Source of the DNA: Lentibacillus sp. JNUCC-1
GTDB taxonomy: Bacteria; Bacillota; Bacilli; Bacillales; Amphibacillaceae
Length of the DNA stretch: 64,000 nt
NCBI RefSeq assembly: GCF_009741735.1
Contig: NZ_WHOH01000001.1
Coordinates: 558,001 to 622,000, forward strand
Direction of reading: 5' to 3'
Shown here: positions 1 through 7,388 of the stretch, piece after piece
How positions within the stretch are numbered: the stretch's first letter is position 1
Layout: the number at the start of each line of letters is the position of its first letter
Program-made: the position numbers and the translations under genes
The notes under the pieces: generated by a model
Told to the model about the DNA's origin: nothing
Seen by the model: the letters and a program-made list of their open reading frames with translations, nothing else
Databases searched by the model: none

Positions 1-543
1 GATACGAACCCCTTTGGCTGAATACTCGGCGCTTTCCGTCTGAGTCAGCAGCTTCACACCGCCTTTTGCTGCGCTATAAGCGCCAGTGTCTTTCTTTCCG
101 ACAAACCCATGAATCGAATCGTTATTGACGATGGCTCCGCCGCCCTCTTGTTCCAGCATTTGCGCAATCGCATATTTATTACATAGAAAAACGCCATTCA
201 AGTTGATATCAATAACCTTTTTCCAATCTGTATAGTCCATTTCATGAACCTGTGAGGCGACAGCAATTCCAGCGTTGGCAAACATGACATCCAAACGGCC
301 GTACTTTTCTGCGGTTGTCATAACAAGCCGCTCCACTTCTTTCTCATTCGTTACATCTGCTTTTGTAAAGACCGTTTCGTAGCCTTCCTGGTTGAGTGCA
401 TCTGATAGCTTCTGTCCATCATCAGACACATCTGAAATCACAACATTGGCACCTTCTTCAGCAAACGCTCTGACAGTCGCTTCACCAATGCCCCTTGCTC
501 CACCAGTTACAATCACGGTTTTGTTTTTAAAACGTTCTGCCAT
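1..543 (-). CDS. Short-chain dehydrogenase/reductase (SDR), partial (C-terminus beyond window)
   Basis: NAD(P)-dependent oxidoreductase of the classical SDR family; 181 N-terminal residues are present. The Rossmann fold motif TGGARGIG lies near residues 13-20, the NAG motif (FANAG) near residue 90, and the active-site Ser region (NNDSIHG) and YSAAK (catalytic Tyr and Lys) near the window edge. The start ATG at 541-543 is preceded by AAGGAGG with good spacing. Spacing and motifs match glucose-1-dehydrogenase or 3-oxoacyl-reductase-like SDRs of about 250 residues, so roughly 70 residues are missing. The substrate cannot be told from sequence. The gene runs leftward out of the window, so its operon partners are not visible. 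Confidence 0.9.
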   Translation of the reverse strand, partial: MAERFKNKTVIVTGGARGIGEATVRAFAEEGANVVISDVSDDGQKLSDALNQEGYETVFTKADVTNEKEVERLVMTTAEKYGRLDVMFANAGIAVASQVHEMDYTDWKKVIDINLNGVFLCNKYAIAQMLEQEGGGAIVNNDSIHGFVGKKDTGAYSAAKGGVKLLTQTESAEYSAKGVRI

Positions 544-637
544 TGTTATACCTCCTTGTGTTTACTGCTTCAATAATGAGAAAGTGTATTCTTTATCAAT
601 TAATTTTCCCTGAAATTCTTAAAGCTAAACAGACCTA

Positions 638-670
638 AAAGCGGCCAGGTTCATGAACCTGGCCGCTTTC
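638..670 (-). terminator. Palindromic terminator after the stress gene
   Basis: A perfect 16-bp inverted repeat (AAAGCGGCCAGGTTCA and its complement, no spacer) sits just past the stop of the 685-1017 gene and is followed on the minus strand by TTTT. It separates the stress gene from the SDR gene. Confidence 0.7.
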
Positions 671-684
671 GTATCTCTGTTTTA

Positions 685-1017
685 TTACACATCTGGATTG
701 GTATTTACGAGAAGAATGGTGCCGTGATCCAATTTTTCTTCCAGATCTCCTGCCTCTTGCTCAGGAAATCCGAGTTCCTGAAATTTAGCACGCAATTCGT
801 CACCTTTTTTGCGAAAAATATTACCGACGTACGTACTTAACTCCTGTTCACTCAAGCCTACCTTGTTCGCATCAACTGAATCGGCAACACGATCAGTGCG
901 GTCATCATCATGTGATAAGACATAAAGGGTATCTTTTGAAACACCTTTTTCTGCTAGACTTTTAACTTCTTCTTTCAGTTTTGTATCGTCTTTAAACTCT
1001 TTTACACTTGGTTTCAT
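685..1017 (-). CDS. General stress protein 17M / YflT-like protein
   Basis: Small acidic cytoplasmic protein (110 residues) of the YflT / general-stress-protein-17M-like family. It opens with MKPSVKEFKDD and has the family pattern of an alpha/beta domain in which a short segment (LYVLSHDDDRTDRVAD) resembles a sensor of glycine-zipper stress proteins. The molecular role is unknown; family members are SigB-dependent. The ATG at 1017 is preferred over an upstream in-frame start because GGAGGGATC lies directly upstream. A SigB-like promoter (GTTTAA-N13-GGGAAT) lies about 60 bp upstream. It is divergent from another SigB-like-promoted gene at 1176. Confidence 0.75.
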   Translation of the reverse strand: MKPSVKEFKDDTKLKEEVKSLAEKGVSKDTLYVLSHDDDRTDRVADSVDANKVGLSEQELSTYVGNIFRKKGDELRAKFQELGFPEQEAGDLEEKLDHGTILLVNTNPDV

Positions 1018-1079
1018 CCTTGATCCCTCCATTGCTGTTTTCAGACGCCCCATATTGGACACGTCTTTCTGATTTGTTT

Positions 1080-1104
1080 ATTCCCGGTTTACATGTATTT
1101 AAAC
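1080..1104 (-). promoter_or_regulatory. SigB-like promoter for the YflT-like gene
   Basis: On the minus strand GTTTAA (1104-1099), 13-nt spacer, GGGAAT (1085-1080). This fits the Bacillus SigB consensus GTTTAA-N12-15-GGGWAW. The downstream gene belongs to a family usually under SigB, which agrees with the assignment. Confidence 0.6.
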
Positions 1105-1116
1105 AAGCTGTAAAAA

Positions 1117-1142
1117 GATTAAACATATGTAAACAAGGGTAT
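1117..1142 (+). promoter_or_regulatory. SigB-like promoter for the DUF2188 gene
   Basis: GATTAA (1117-1122), 14-nt spacer, GGGTAT (1137-1142). The -10 is a perfect SigB match and the -35 differs at one base. It lies 34 bp before the start of the divergent gene, so both stress genes appear to share a SigB-controlled intergenic region. Confidence 0.5.
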
Positions 1143-1175
1143 TTATACACAAAATAAACCTAAGGAGGAATGAGC

Positions 1176-1625
1176 ATGCCCTGGGACTTAAATGATTATC
1201 CGAGTTCAATGAAGAACTTGAATAAAGCTGCCCGAAAAAAAGCAATTGATATTGCCAACGCGATGGTGGATGAAGGTTACGATGAAGGACGTGCCATCCC
1301 CATTGCGACCAAACAAGCAAAAGAATGGTACAAGGATGCCAGCGCGCATGAACGCGAGCAATATTTACAACAAGGTAAACCAAAGGAGCACGAATCTGAT
1401 GACAGTGCGCGTCCCGAATTAATGGATAAAGCAGAGTTTGTCGAACCCCAGAATAATGGTGAGTGGGCAGTGAGATCAAAAGACGCCAAACAAGCTGCCA
1501 AGACGTTTGACAACAAGGACGAAGCTGTGGAATATGGAAAGAACGTTGCCCAAAAACAAGGCACACGATTGATCATTTATAAACAAGACGGCTCCAAACA
1601 GGAGACGTTTGATTACACTGATTAA
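1176..1625 (+). CDS. DUF2188-containing stress-type protein
   Basis: A 149-residue hydrophilic protein. The N-terminal half (PWDLNDYPSSMKNLNK...ANAMVDEGYDEGRAIPIATKQAKEW) resembles the ChaB/KTSC-like small domains found beside stress proteins. The C-terminal half (EWAVRSKDAKQAAKTFDNKDEAVEYGKN...GTRLIIYKQDGSKQ) is a clear DUF2188 domain. ATG 1176 is chosen because GGAGG lies 7 nt before it; the ATG at 1170 is too close to the Shine-Dalgarno. No catalytic residues are evident and the function is unknown. The SigB-like promoter and the divergent YflT-like gene suggest a role in general stress. Confidence 0.75.
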   Translation: MPWDLNDYPSSMKNLNKAARKKAIDIANAMVDEGYDEGRAIPIATKQAKEWYKDASAHEREQYLQQGKPKEHESDDSARPELMDKAEFVEPQNNGEWAVRSKDAKQAAKTFDNKDEAVEYGKNVAQKQGTRLIIYKQDGSKQETFDYTD

Positions 1626-1634
1626 ATACGATAA

Positions 1635-1670
1635 AAACAGCCCGGAATGGAGATTCCGGGCTGTTTTTTT
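1635..1670. terminator. Bidirectional rho-independent terminator
   Basis: AACAGCCCGGAAT / ATTCCGGGCTGTT stem with a 4-nt loop, a T7 run on the plus strand and an A-rich partner on the other side. It lies between the convergent ends of the DUF2188 gene and the AraC-type regulator and probably serves both. Confidence 0.85.
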
Positions 1671-1675
1671 GGCTA

Positions 1676-2461
1676 TTAATTGACCGCTTCAGGTTTGGCA
1701 TGCTTTTTTTCCACATCTTCATCAGCATGTCGCCTTCTGAAAGCGGCTGGTGTGATACCATTATGTTCCTTAAATACCCTTGTGTAATAACTTTGGTTGC
1801 AAAATCCGAAGAGAAGTGCAATATCAAGAAGTGTGGAGTCCGTGTGGCTCAGAAAGTATTTGGATTCATCGACTTTCTTTTTATTAATATAGGCATTCAT
1901 ACGGATATTGGTTACAGAATGAAATAAGGCTGACAAATAATTCGGGCTCACATTAATGGCTTCTGAGATTTTTTCCAAAGTCATTGGCTGCAAAATATTT
2001 TCATGAATATAATGAATCGCCCTGTTTACAATTTCATTTTGATAAGGATTTTGTCTGTAATCACGGATGGCCTGTATAAAGTGGTGCAGCATATCGTATT
2101 CCAATTTATGCAGCTGATCGAGTCCATTTGTGTTTTCGATTTTCCGAATAAAGATATCACTCATATCATAAGCATATTCCGGCGTCACACCAGCTTTGAT
2201 GGTTGCTCGTGTAAATAATGTGCAGGAACAGATAAGAGAATTTTTCAACGAACGGACCTGGCTGTCAGAAAGCCGTGCACGCTGGGCAGCATTAATCTGA
2301 TCGAGAACCCGTGAGGCGCGCTGTTCATCCGTCAGTTCCACCCAATACAGCAAATCCTGCTCAAGTGTGTACGAAGGGTGAGCGAACAGACTCTCCTCGT
2401 TCTCCTGCCGGGTTTCTAGAAACTGCCGGATGACTTCTCCATCAATACGCGAATTTTTCAT
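1676..2461 (-). CDS. AraC-family transcriptional regulator
   Basis: A 261-residue protein with a C-terminal double helix-turn-helix AraC/XylS domain (about residues 150-245: TLEKISEAINVSPNYLSALFHSV, then LLDIALLFGFCNQSYYTRVFKEHNGITPAAFRRR). The N-terminal 140 residues are helical and resemble the non-barrel sensor part of YesN/YesS-like regulators; no receiver domain is present. Start ATG 2461 follows GGGAG. It is divergent from the sugar-binding lipoprotein gene at 2581, sharing a 120-bp intergenic region, so it is the likely local regulator of the disaccharide uptake and phosphorolysis genes (inference). Confidence 0.85.
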   Translation of the reverse strand: MKNSRIDGEVIRQFLETRQENEESLFAHPSYTLEQDLLYWVELTDEQRASRVLDQINAAQRARLSDSQVRSLKNSLICSCTLFTRATIKAGVTPEYAYDMSDIFIRKIENTNGLDQLHKLEYDMLHHFIQAIRDYRQNPYQNEIVNRAIHYIHENILQPMTLEKISEAINVSPNYLSALFHSVTNIRMNAYINKKKVDESKYFLSHTDSTLLDIALLFGFCNQSYYTRVFKEHNGITPAAFRRRHADEDVEKKHAKPEAVN

Positions 2462-2493
2462 CGCCCCGTCTCCCTTTTTTGAGACATAGTAAT

Positions 2494-2547
2494 TTTTTGT
2501 TAAAAATCGTAAGTTTATAATATCATTATATCATGAAAGCACTTACA
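2494..2547 (+). promoter_or_regulatory. Promoter with overlapping cre-like site for the sugar uptake gene
   Basis: A perfect -10 TATAAT lies at 2516-2521, with only a weak T-rich -35 about 16 bp upstream. Just downstream, at 2534-2547, TGAAAGCACTTACA matches the CcpA cre consensus TGWAARCGYTWNCW at all but one position. Placement just after the start point suggests repression by CcpA roadblock. The weak -35 suggests dependence on the divergent AraC-type activator. Both are inference. Confidence 0.5.
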
Positions 2548-2580
2548 CTTAAAGTAGATTATAAAAGGAGGTCAACCTAA

Positions 2581-3876
2581 ATGAGAATCAGAAACAAGAA
2601 AACATGGTTAGGGCTACTGTCGCTTATATTGATCCTGGCACTTGCAGCTTGTGGTGGTAACAATAATGGAAATGCCGAAGAGGGTAATTCAGGTGATACA
2701 GGCAATAACGGAAATAACAACGGAGACGCCGAATCGTCTGAACAAGTTACACTCAAGTTCGGTGCCCAAAATGATAACACTCCTGCAACGAAAAACCTTA
2801 TTGAAGCGTTTAACGAAAGCCAGGATAAGTACACGGTGGAGTGGGATCCTTTAACAAACGACTCTGCACAAATGCATGACCAACTGCTTAACTCACTGAC
2901 AAGTGGCTCAAGCGAATACGACGTGCTTTCACTCGATGTTGTGTGGGCTGGTGAGTTCGCAGGAGCCGGTTTCTTGGAGCCGATTGATGTGTTCATGAAA
3001 GACGCAGATGTAAACAAGGATGAATTTAACGCGGGTTCAATGGATTCCGGCAATTACAAGGGTAAACAGTATACCCTGCCATTTTTCCCTGATGTTGGTT
3101 TGATGTATTATCGCAGTGATATTGTGAGTGATGAAGACGCAGAAAAGCTTGAGAATGGCGATTATACGTATGAAGAGCTCTATGATATGGCTGAATCCTA
3201 TGTTGGTGAAGCTGATACGAAATTCGGCTTCCTTTATCAGTCAAAACAATATGAGGGTCTGACAGTTAACGTCAATGAGTTTTCAGATGCCTTTAGTGAT
3301 ATCGATGGTGGACTAGAAACAATGTATAAATTTACAACCGCTGATTTTTCACCACAGGATCTGCTGAACTACACAGAAGGCGAAACACATACAAACTTTG
3401 AACAGGGCAATGCCGTATTTGCCCGTAACTGGCCATATCAATTTGGCCGTATTAACGGTGAAGAAGACGGTGTCACTGTTTCTGTTGATGATGTAGGTAT
3501 TGCTCCGCTCCCTAATGGCGGTTCTGTTGGCGGCTGGCTGCTGGGTATTAATAAAAATTCCGAGCACGTAGACGGGGCTTGGGAGTTCATCAAGTTCGCA
3601 GCTGGTGAAGAAGGCCAGAAGATCATGGCAACCGAGGGCGGCTATATCCCTGGTTACAATGCACTTCTTGATGATGAAGATGTTAAGGATGCCAACGTTA
3701 TGCTATCCTACCCTGGGTTTAAAAATGCGCTTGATAACACAATCGCACGCCCAGTTTCACCTGACTACAACAAAGTGTCCGATCAGATTATGATCAACGC
3801 ACACAAATACTTGAGTTCTGGTGAAGGTTTGGAAGACGCTGTATCCGGGATTAAGGAGGCACTACCGGAAGAATAA
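2581..3876 (+). CDS. ABC transporter sugar-binding lipoprotein (family 1)
   Basis: A 431-residue extracellular solute-binding protein for carbohydrate uptake. It has a signal peptide with lipobox LAAC (Cys23), then an Asn/Gly/Asp/Glu-rich tether (about residues 24-55), then a MalE/family-1 fold. Characteristic stretches are LKFGAQNDNTPATKNLIEAF, the YDVLSLDVVWAGEFA ligand region and WEFIKFAAGEEGQK near the C-terminus. Start ATG follows AAAGGAGG. It resembles trehalose/maltose-binding lipoproteins; the exact sugar is not determined. Its permease partners are the MalF/MalG genes at 6155 and 7389, now separated by about 2.3 kb of mobile DNA. A strong terminator follows the gene. Confidence 0.9.
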   Translation: MRIRNKKTWLGLLSLILILALAACGGNNNGNAEEGNSGDTGNNGNNNGDAESSEQVTLKFGAQNDNTPATKNLIEAFNESQDKYTVEWDPLTNDSAQMHDQLLNSLTSGSSEYDVLSLDVVWAGEFAGAGFLEPIDVFMKDADVNKDEFNAGSMDSGNYKGKQYTLPFFPDVGLMYYRSDIVSDEDAEKLENGDYTYEELYDMAESYVGEADTKFGFLYQSKQYEGLTVNVNEFSDAFSDIDGGLETMYKFTTADFSPQDLLNYTEGETHTNFEQGNAVFARNWPYQFGRINGEEDGVTVSVDDVGIAPLPNGGSVGGWLLGINKNSEHVDGAWEFIKFAAGEEGQKIMATEGGYIPGYNALLDDEDVKDANVMLSYPGFKNALDNTIARPVSPDYNKVSDQIMINAHKYLSSGEGLEDAVSGIKEALPEE

Positions 3877-3885
3877 CAGCCCAAC

Positions 3886-3930
3886 AAGTGAAGCTTCCTG
3901 TGAATCATTCATAGGAAGCTTCACTTTTAT
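3886..3930 (+). terminator. Rho-independent terminator after the sugar-binding protein gene
   Basis: Perfect 14-bp stem AAGTGAAGCTTCCT / AGGAAGCTTCACTT with a 13-nt loop, followed by TTAT. In binding-protein operons such a terminator often lets the binding protein be made in excess over the permeases. Confidence 0.85.
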
Positions 3931-4072
3931 ATTAATCTCTTAATATAACCCATACCACATAACATTTGTTTTTTGGAATTATAACGAGGGTGCGTCAATA
4001 ATTTTGTGTAAATAACCCTGTTCTGGTAGAACGGCTAGCTGATAGGTAAATTCAGGAAAATTTCTTTTTGAG

Positions 4073-4261
4073 CCACAGTGACAGCTGCTTGTCCTTGACC
4101 ATATTGTTGCCTCTTCTTTGCGATTTGTTATGTTGGATTCAGGGTTTCCGACCAGCGAGAGCGGAGAAAAAGATCGGTCGTGGTGCGGATGGAGCCCTTA
4201 GGGCTTTATTTTTGCCATCTCTCCATTCATGCACCACCACGACCGCGAAACATGGTCAAGG
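4073..4261 (-). other. Structured non-coding tail of IS256 copy 1
   Basis: Downstream of the transposase, on its sense strand, CCTTGACCAT (4261-4252) pairs exactly with ATGGTCAAGG (4102-4093). Inside it GGTCGTGGTG (4244-4235) pairs with CACCACGACC (4185-4176), enclosing a short AGCCC/GGGCT hairpin. The closing arm is followed by ACAAGCAGCTGTCACTGTGG. The same stem-plus-motif layout occurs in IS256 copy 2. No open reading frame of note is present. A transcribed structured RNA is inference. Confidence 0.4.
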
Positions 4262-4276
4262 ATGGCGAACTTGAGA

Positions 4277-5470
4277 TTAAGCCTGCACCTGTTGATCTTC
4301 AAACATATGCAGTAATTCTGGCTTAGCTTGATCAAATCCCCTGTGGCAACGGATACCGAATTTTTGATTATAATCTAAGAATTGAGTAACCAGGAATCGC
4401 TCCAAGGCATCTTCGTTGGGAAATTGTTCTTTGCGTTTCACGTATCGCTTAATTTCCTTATTAAATGCTTCGATGAGATTGGTTGAGTAAATACTACGGC
4501 GAATGGAAGCAGGGAAATCATAAAACGTTAATAGCTGTTCGTTCCCAACCACCGCGTCAATCACACGTGGATAAATCTTTTTCCATTTGTCCTGGAATGC
4601 ATTCAAGGCATCCACGGCTTCGTCCCGATCCTTGGCTTGGTAGACGTTTTTAAAATCATCCAGAATGGCTGGGCGGTCTTTCACCCGCACTTTACTGGCA
4701 ATGTTGCGGGCAACATGAACACAGCAGACCTGATGCTTGGCTTTTGGATAAACACGGTGAATGGCGTCCGTCATGCCGGGTAAACCGTCCGAAATGAATA
4801 GAAGGACTTGTTCCAATCCTCTCGCTTGTAGGTGTTGGATCATTTCTTCCCAAACATGCGTCGATTCTGTTGGTGCGATGGTGAAGTCTAGGACTTCTTT
4901 CGTTCCTTCCTCGGTAATGCCGATGGCAATATAAACGGCTTCCTTTTCAACCGTTTGACGACGAATGGGAATGTGCGTTGCATCCAGATAGATGCAGACA
5001 TATCGTTTCTCCAGTTTCCGTTCATGAAAAGCCTGTACATCTTCCGCAACCAGCTGCGTGAAGTTGGATACGGTTTGTCTGGAATAATGATGTCCATACA
5101 TTCGCTCCATCAAATCTGCAATTTCATCGGTTGTGATGCCTTTTTCATAAAGATGAATGACAAACTGTTCCAACGTGTCATTGGAACGCTGATACGGAGC
5201 GAGAGTTTCCGGTTGGAATTCACCATTTCGATCTCTGGGGATCGCAAGCTGAAGTTCACCATATTCTGTTTTAAAGGTGCGATCGTAGAATCCGTTCCGT
5301 GAGTTACCAGAATGGAATCCTTCGCGGGCATAGGGTTCATAATCCAGAAAAGCAGTTAGTTCATGTTTTAACAACTGATTAACAGCTGTCTCAAGATGGC
5401 GACGAAAAACCTCTTCAATGTCTTGTTTTTGGGCTAGTGCTTCGATTAAATCTGTAGTAAGATGGTTCAT
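4277..5470 (-). CDS. IS256-family (mutator-type) transposase
   Basis: A 397-residue DDE transposase. N-terminal DNA-binding region LTTDLIEALAQKQDIEEVF; conserved GFHSGNSRNGFYDRTFKTEYGEL; first catalytic Asp in YVCIYLDATHIPI, second in LLFISDGLPGM, and Glu in NLIEAFNKEIKR. The family-typical VCCVHVARN segment is present. The frame is intact, so the element may still be active. The start follows AGAGGTCTTCCCT. Transposition is normally by an excised circle with abutted ends in this family. Confidence 0.95.
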   Translation of the reverse strand: MNHLTTDLIEALAQKQDIEEVFRRHLETAVNQLLKHELTAFLDYEPYAREGFHSGNSRNGFYDRTFKTEYGELQLAIPRDRNGEFQPETLAPYQRSNDTLEQFVIHLYEKGITTDEIADLMERMYGHHYSRQTVSNFTQLVAEDVQAFHERKLEKRYVCIYLDATHIPIRRQTVEKEAVYIAIGITEEGTKEVLDFTIAPTESTHVWEEMIQHLQARGLEQVLLFISDGLPGMTDAIHRVYPKAKHQVCCVHVARNIASKVRVKDRPAILDDFKNVYQAKDRDEAVDALNAFQDKWKKIYPRVIDAVVGNEQLLTFYDFPASIRRSIYSTNLIEAFNKEIKRYVKRKEQFPNEDALERFLVTQFLDYNQKFGIRCHRGFDQAKPELLHMFEDQQVQA

Positions 5471-5613
5471 AGGGAAGACCTCTTTTCTGTGAATGTTGTC
5501 GCTAACTCTATTCTACAGAAAGGGGCTTCCTTTTTTAAATGAAGATCGTTTAATCGTCATTTCTATTTACACAAACTATTTTACACTCTCTATAACGAGC
5601 TAGCACTAGACAA

Positions 5614-6069
5614 AAACTGCGAACCAGTGAAAACTTTATAAACCTATTTAAATATTCTAGGAGAAGTTTTAAGTTACGTCCTATATGACAAGTTCATGTG
5701 ATTTTCCGATATATGAGTTGAAAACGCCGATATACACTTCAAAAATTCCGATATACCCCTCAGAATTTCCGATATCTGAGGTGAAATTTCCGATAAAGTA
5801 GGACTCGTGCTGTTCCCGCAGGAGTAGACTTCCCTCCTCTCAAATCACTCTATTTAATTCAGTGGCTTGGACGGTTCTGCACGCATATTTGTCTGGGACA
5901 TTAGCACGCTTTAACCAAGCTCGGGGGAAACACGGAGACTCCTGCGGGATGCAAAGCCTCGGTGAGACCCCGGAGGTCGTTAGACCGAGGAGGCTCAGCA
6001 GCCCCCGCGGAAAGCGCAGTGTTTCCCCCGAGCGGCCGCATGAGGCAGTCATAAGTTAGTTCGCAGTTT
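5614..6069. repeat. Structured terminal-inverted-repeat element, copy 1
   Basis: Bounded by inverted AAACTGCGAAC ends (5614 onward, and its complement ending at 6069). The internal 270 bp are GC-rich and closely match copy 2 at 21797-22194 (shared GGACTCGTGCTGTTCCCGC, CACGGAGACTCC and GCAGTCATAAGTTAGTTCGC). Inside, GCTCGGGGGAAACAC pairs with GTGTTTCCCCCGAGC, giving a long hairpin. Short open frames here are not genes. No clear target duplication is seen. This copy also carries the 21-nt array at 5706-5797, which copy 2 lacks. It resembles small structured repeats scattered in Bacillaceae genomes (from memory, not checked). Confidence 0.65.
5706..5797. repeat. 21-nt phased array A, core CCGATAT
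   Basis: The core CCGATA(T) begins at 5706, 5727, 5748, 5769 and 5790: five copies at an exact 21-nt period with variable 14-nt spacers. The core matches array E (55731-55825) read on the other strand. It lies inside the left half of the structured repeat element. Function unknown. Confidence 0.75.
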
Positions 6070-6154
6070 ACGGAAACTATGATGGATGTACTTATACGAA
6101 ACTATTACCATTCCGTCGTTTCTCAATATTTACAGATTAAGTGAGGTGAGTGTC

Positions 6155-7371
6155 ATGAAACAGAAACCCGGGTTTACGGGCTGGCTTTATATTGTGCCTA
6201 CGCTTTTGTTAATTGGCGTGTTTTCTCTGTGGCCCGTTGTTCAGTCGATGACATATACGTTGTTCGACTATCAGCTGAATGACCCGCAGAAGTCCGGGCT
6301 GTATTTGAATGAACGTTTCAATACGAGCCTGTTTAATGAAACGGCTTTATATGTATCGCTCTTTCTAGATGAGGATTTGGAAAATGTAAGTGACACTGAA
6401 GATAAGGCCGCAGTTGAAGATACAATTGATCGTATAGACAGTGTCGCTGAAAACTATGAAGATCAAAGCTCAGTCATTAAAATATCCTCCGACGAACGGG
6501 CAGAAATTGAAGAGTTGCATGATGACACAGCAGAGCTTGTCGCCAATTTAAATGAATCTTATGATCTGGAGCACGGTGAAAACTTACCCGCTCTTGTGGA
6601 CGATTTCAACAACAGCATCATCCCTTCCAACTTCACAGGCCTCTCCGCCTACAAAGAAGCACTGGGTGATGCACGAATCCGAACAGCGTTGTGGAATACA
6701 GTCTTGTTCACGACCGTGTCTGTCGCGTTTGAATTTGTACTGGGGCTTGGATTGGCTCTGATTTTGAACAAGGCGATATTCGGTCAGGGATTTGTCCGAA
6801 CGACGTCACTCATACCATGGGCAATACCGACAGCAGTGGCCGCGATGATGTGGAATTATTTATATGACGGCAGCAGCGGTGTTGTCGCACACTTTTTTGA
6901 AAACATTGGTCTTGTTGCCCAATCTCAGGATTTATTGCTGAGCGGGACCGGGGCAATGGTGTCGACCATTCTGGCAGATGTGTGGAAAACAACGCCGTAT
7001 ATGGCGCTCTTACTTTTGGCCGGTTTGCAGAATATCCCAAAATCACTATATGAAGCAGCCTCCATTGACGGCGCCGGTAAGATTAAAAGCTTTTTCCAGG
7101 TCACATTACCTTTGTTGAAAACATCTATATTAGTCGCCCTGTTGTTCAGAACGCTTGACGCTTTCAGAGTGTTTGATCTGATTTACGTTTTGACAGGGGC
7201 GGCCCTGGTGGCGCAACAGAAACGATGTCAATTTATGCATATAAATTGATGTTCGGTCAGACGAACTTTGGCTACGGTTCTGTTGTTGTTATGCTGATGT
7301 TCCTCTGCGTTGCGGCGATTGCCATGGTATTCGTTAGATTACTGGGCAGAGATCTGCTCGATCGAAATTAG
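6155..7371 (+). CDS. MalF-type sugar ABC permease, frame disrupted by one base
   Basis: Inner-membrane permease of a carbohydrate importer, partner of the MalG-type gene downstream. ATG 6155 follows GAGGTG. The first helix (WLYIVPTLLLIGVFSLWPVV) is followed by an acidic, helical extracytoplasmic insertion at about residues 45-160, then the permease core with the EAA-type loop YEAASIDGAGKIKSFFQVTLP. The frame breaks at a G4 run (7196-7199). Adding one G restores the family motif LTGGGPGGATE and continues to the stop at 7369-7371, giving 405 residues. As written the protein ends early at 7249 after ALVAQQKRCQF. A sequencing homopolymer error is as likely as a real mutation. Confidence 0.85.
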
Positions 7372-7388
7372 TAAAGGAGTGTGTGAAA

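Larger units (their letters stand above)
3988..5590 (-). mobile_element. IS256-family insertion sequence (copy 1), complete
   Basis: A 1603-bp element bounded by an 8-bp target duplication TATAACGA (3980-3987 and 5591-5598). Imperfect inverted ends of about 27 bp share the inner 12 bp TTTGTGTAAATA; the right end reads GAGAGTGTAAAATAG. It carries one transposase gene on the minus strand (4277-5470) plus about 290 bp of non-coding DNA beyond its stop. IS256-family elements make 8-9 bp duplications, in agreement. It splits the sugar transporter genes. The two IS256 elements in this window encode different transposases, so they are not recent copies of each other. Confidence 0.9.

Noticed and set aside
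1099..1576. Minus-strand open frames opposite the DUF2188 gene
   Set aside because: They lack ribosome binding sites and homology, and lie antisense to a gene with good start and domain evidence.
5840..6059. Open frames of 65-70 codons in the structured repeat element (also 21867-22133)
   Set aside because: They are products of the GC-rich, palindromic repeat, occur on both strands, and are not conserved in frame between the two copies.
7250..7371. malF as a true pseudogene or a separate small downstream gene
   Set aside because: The downstream frame continues the MalF sequence exactly after adding one G. The same type of defect recurs in six other genes, so sequencing error or slippage is at least as likely.
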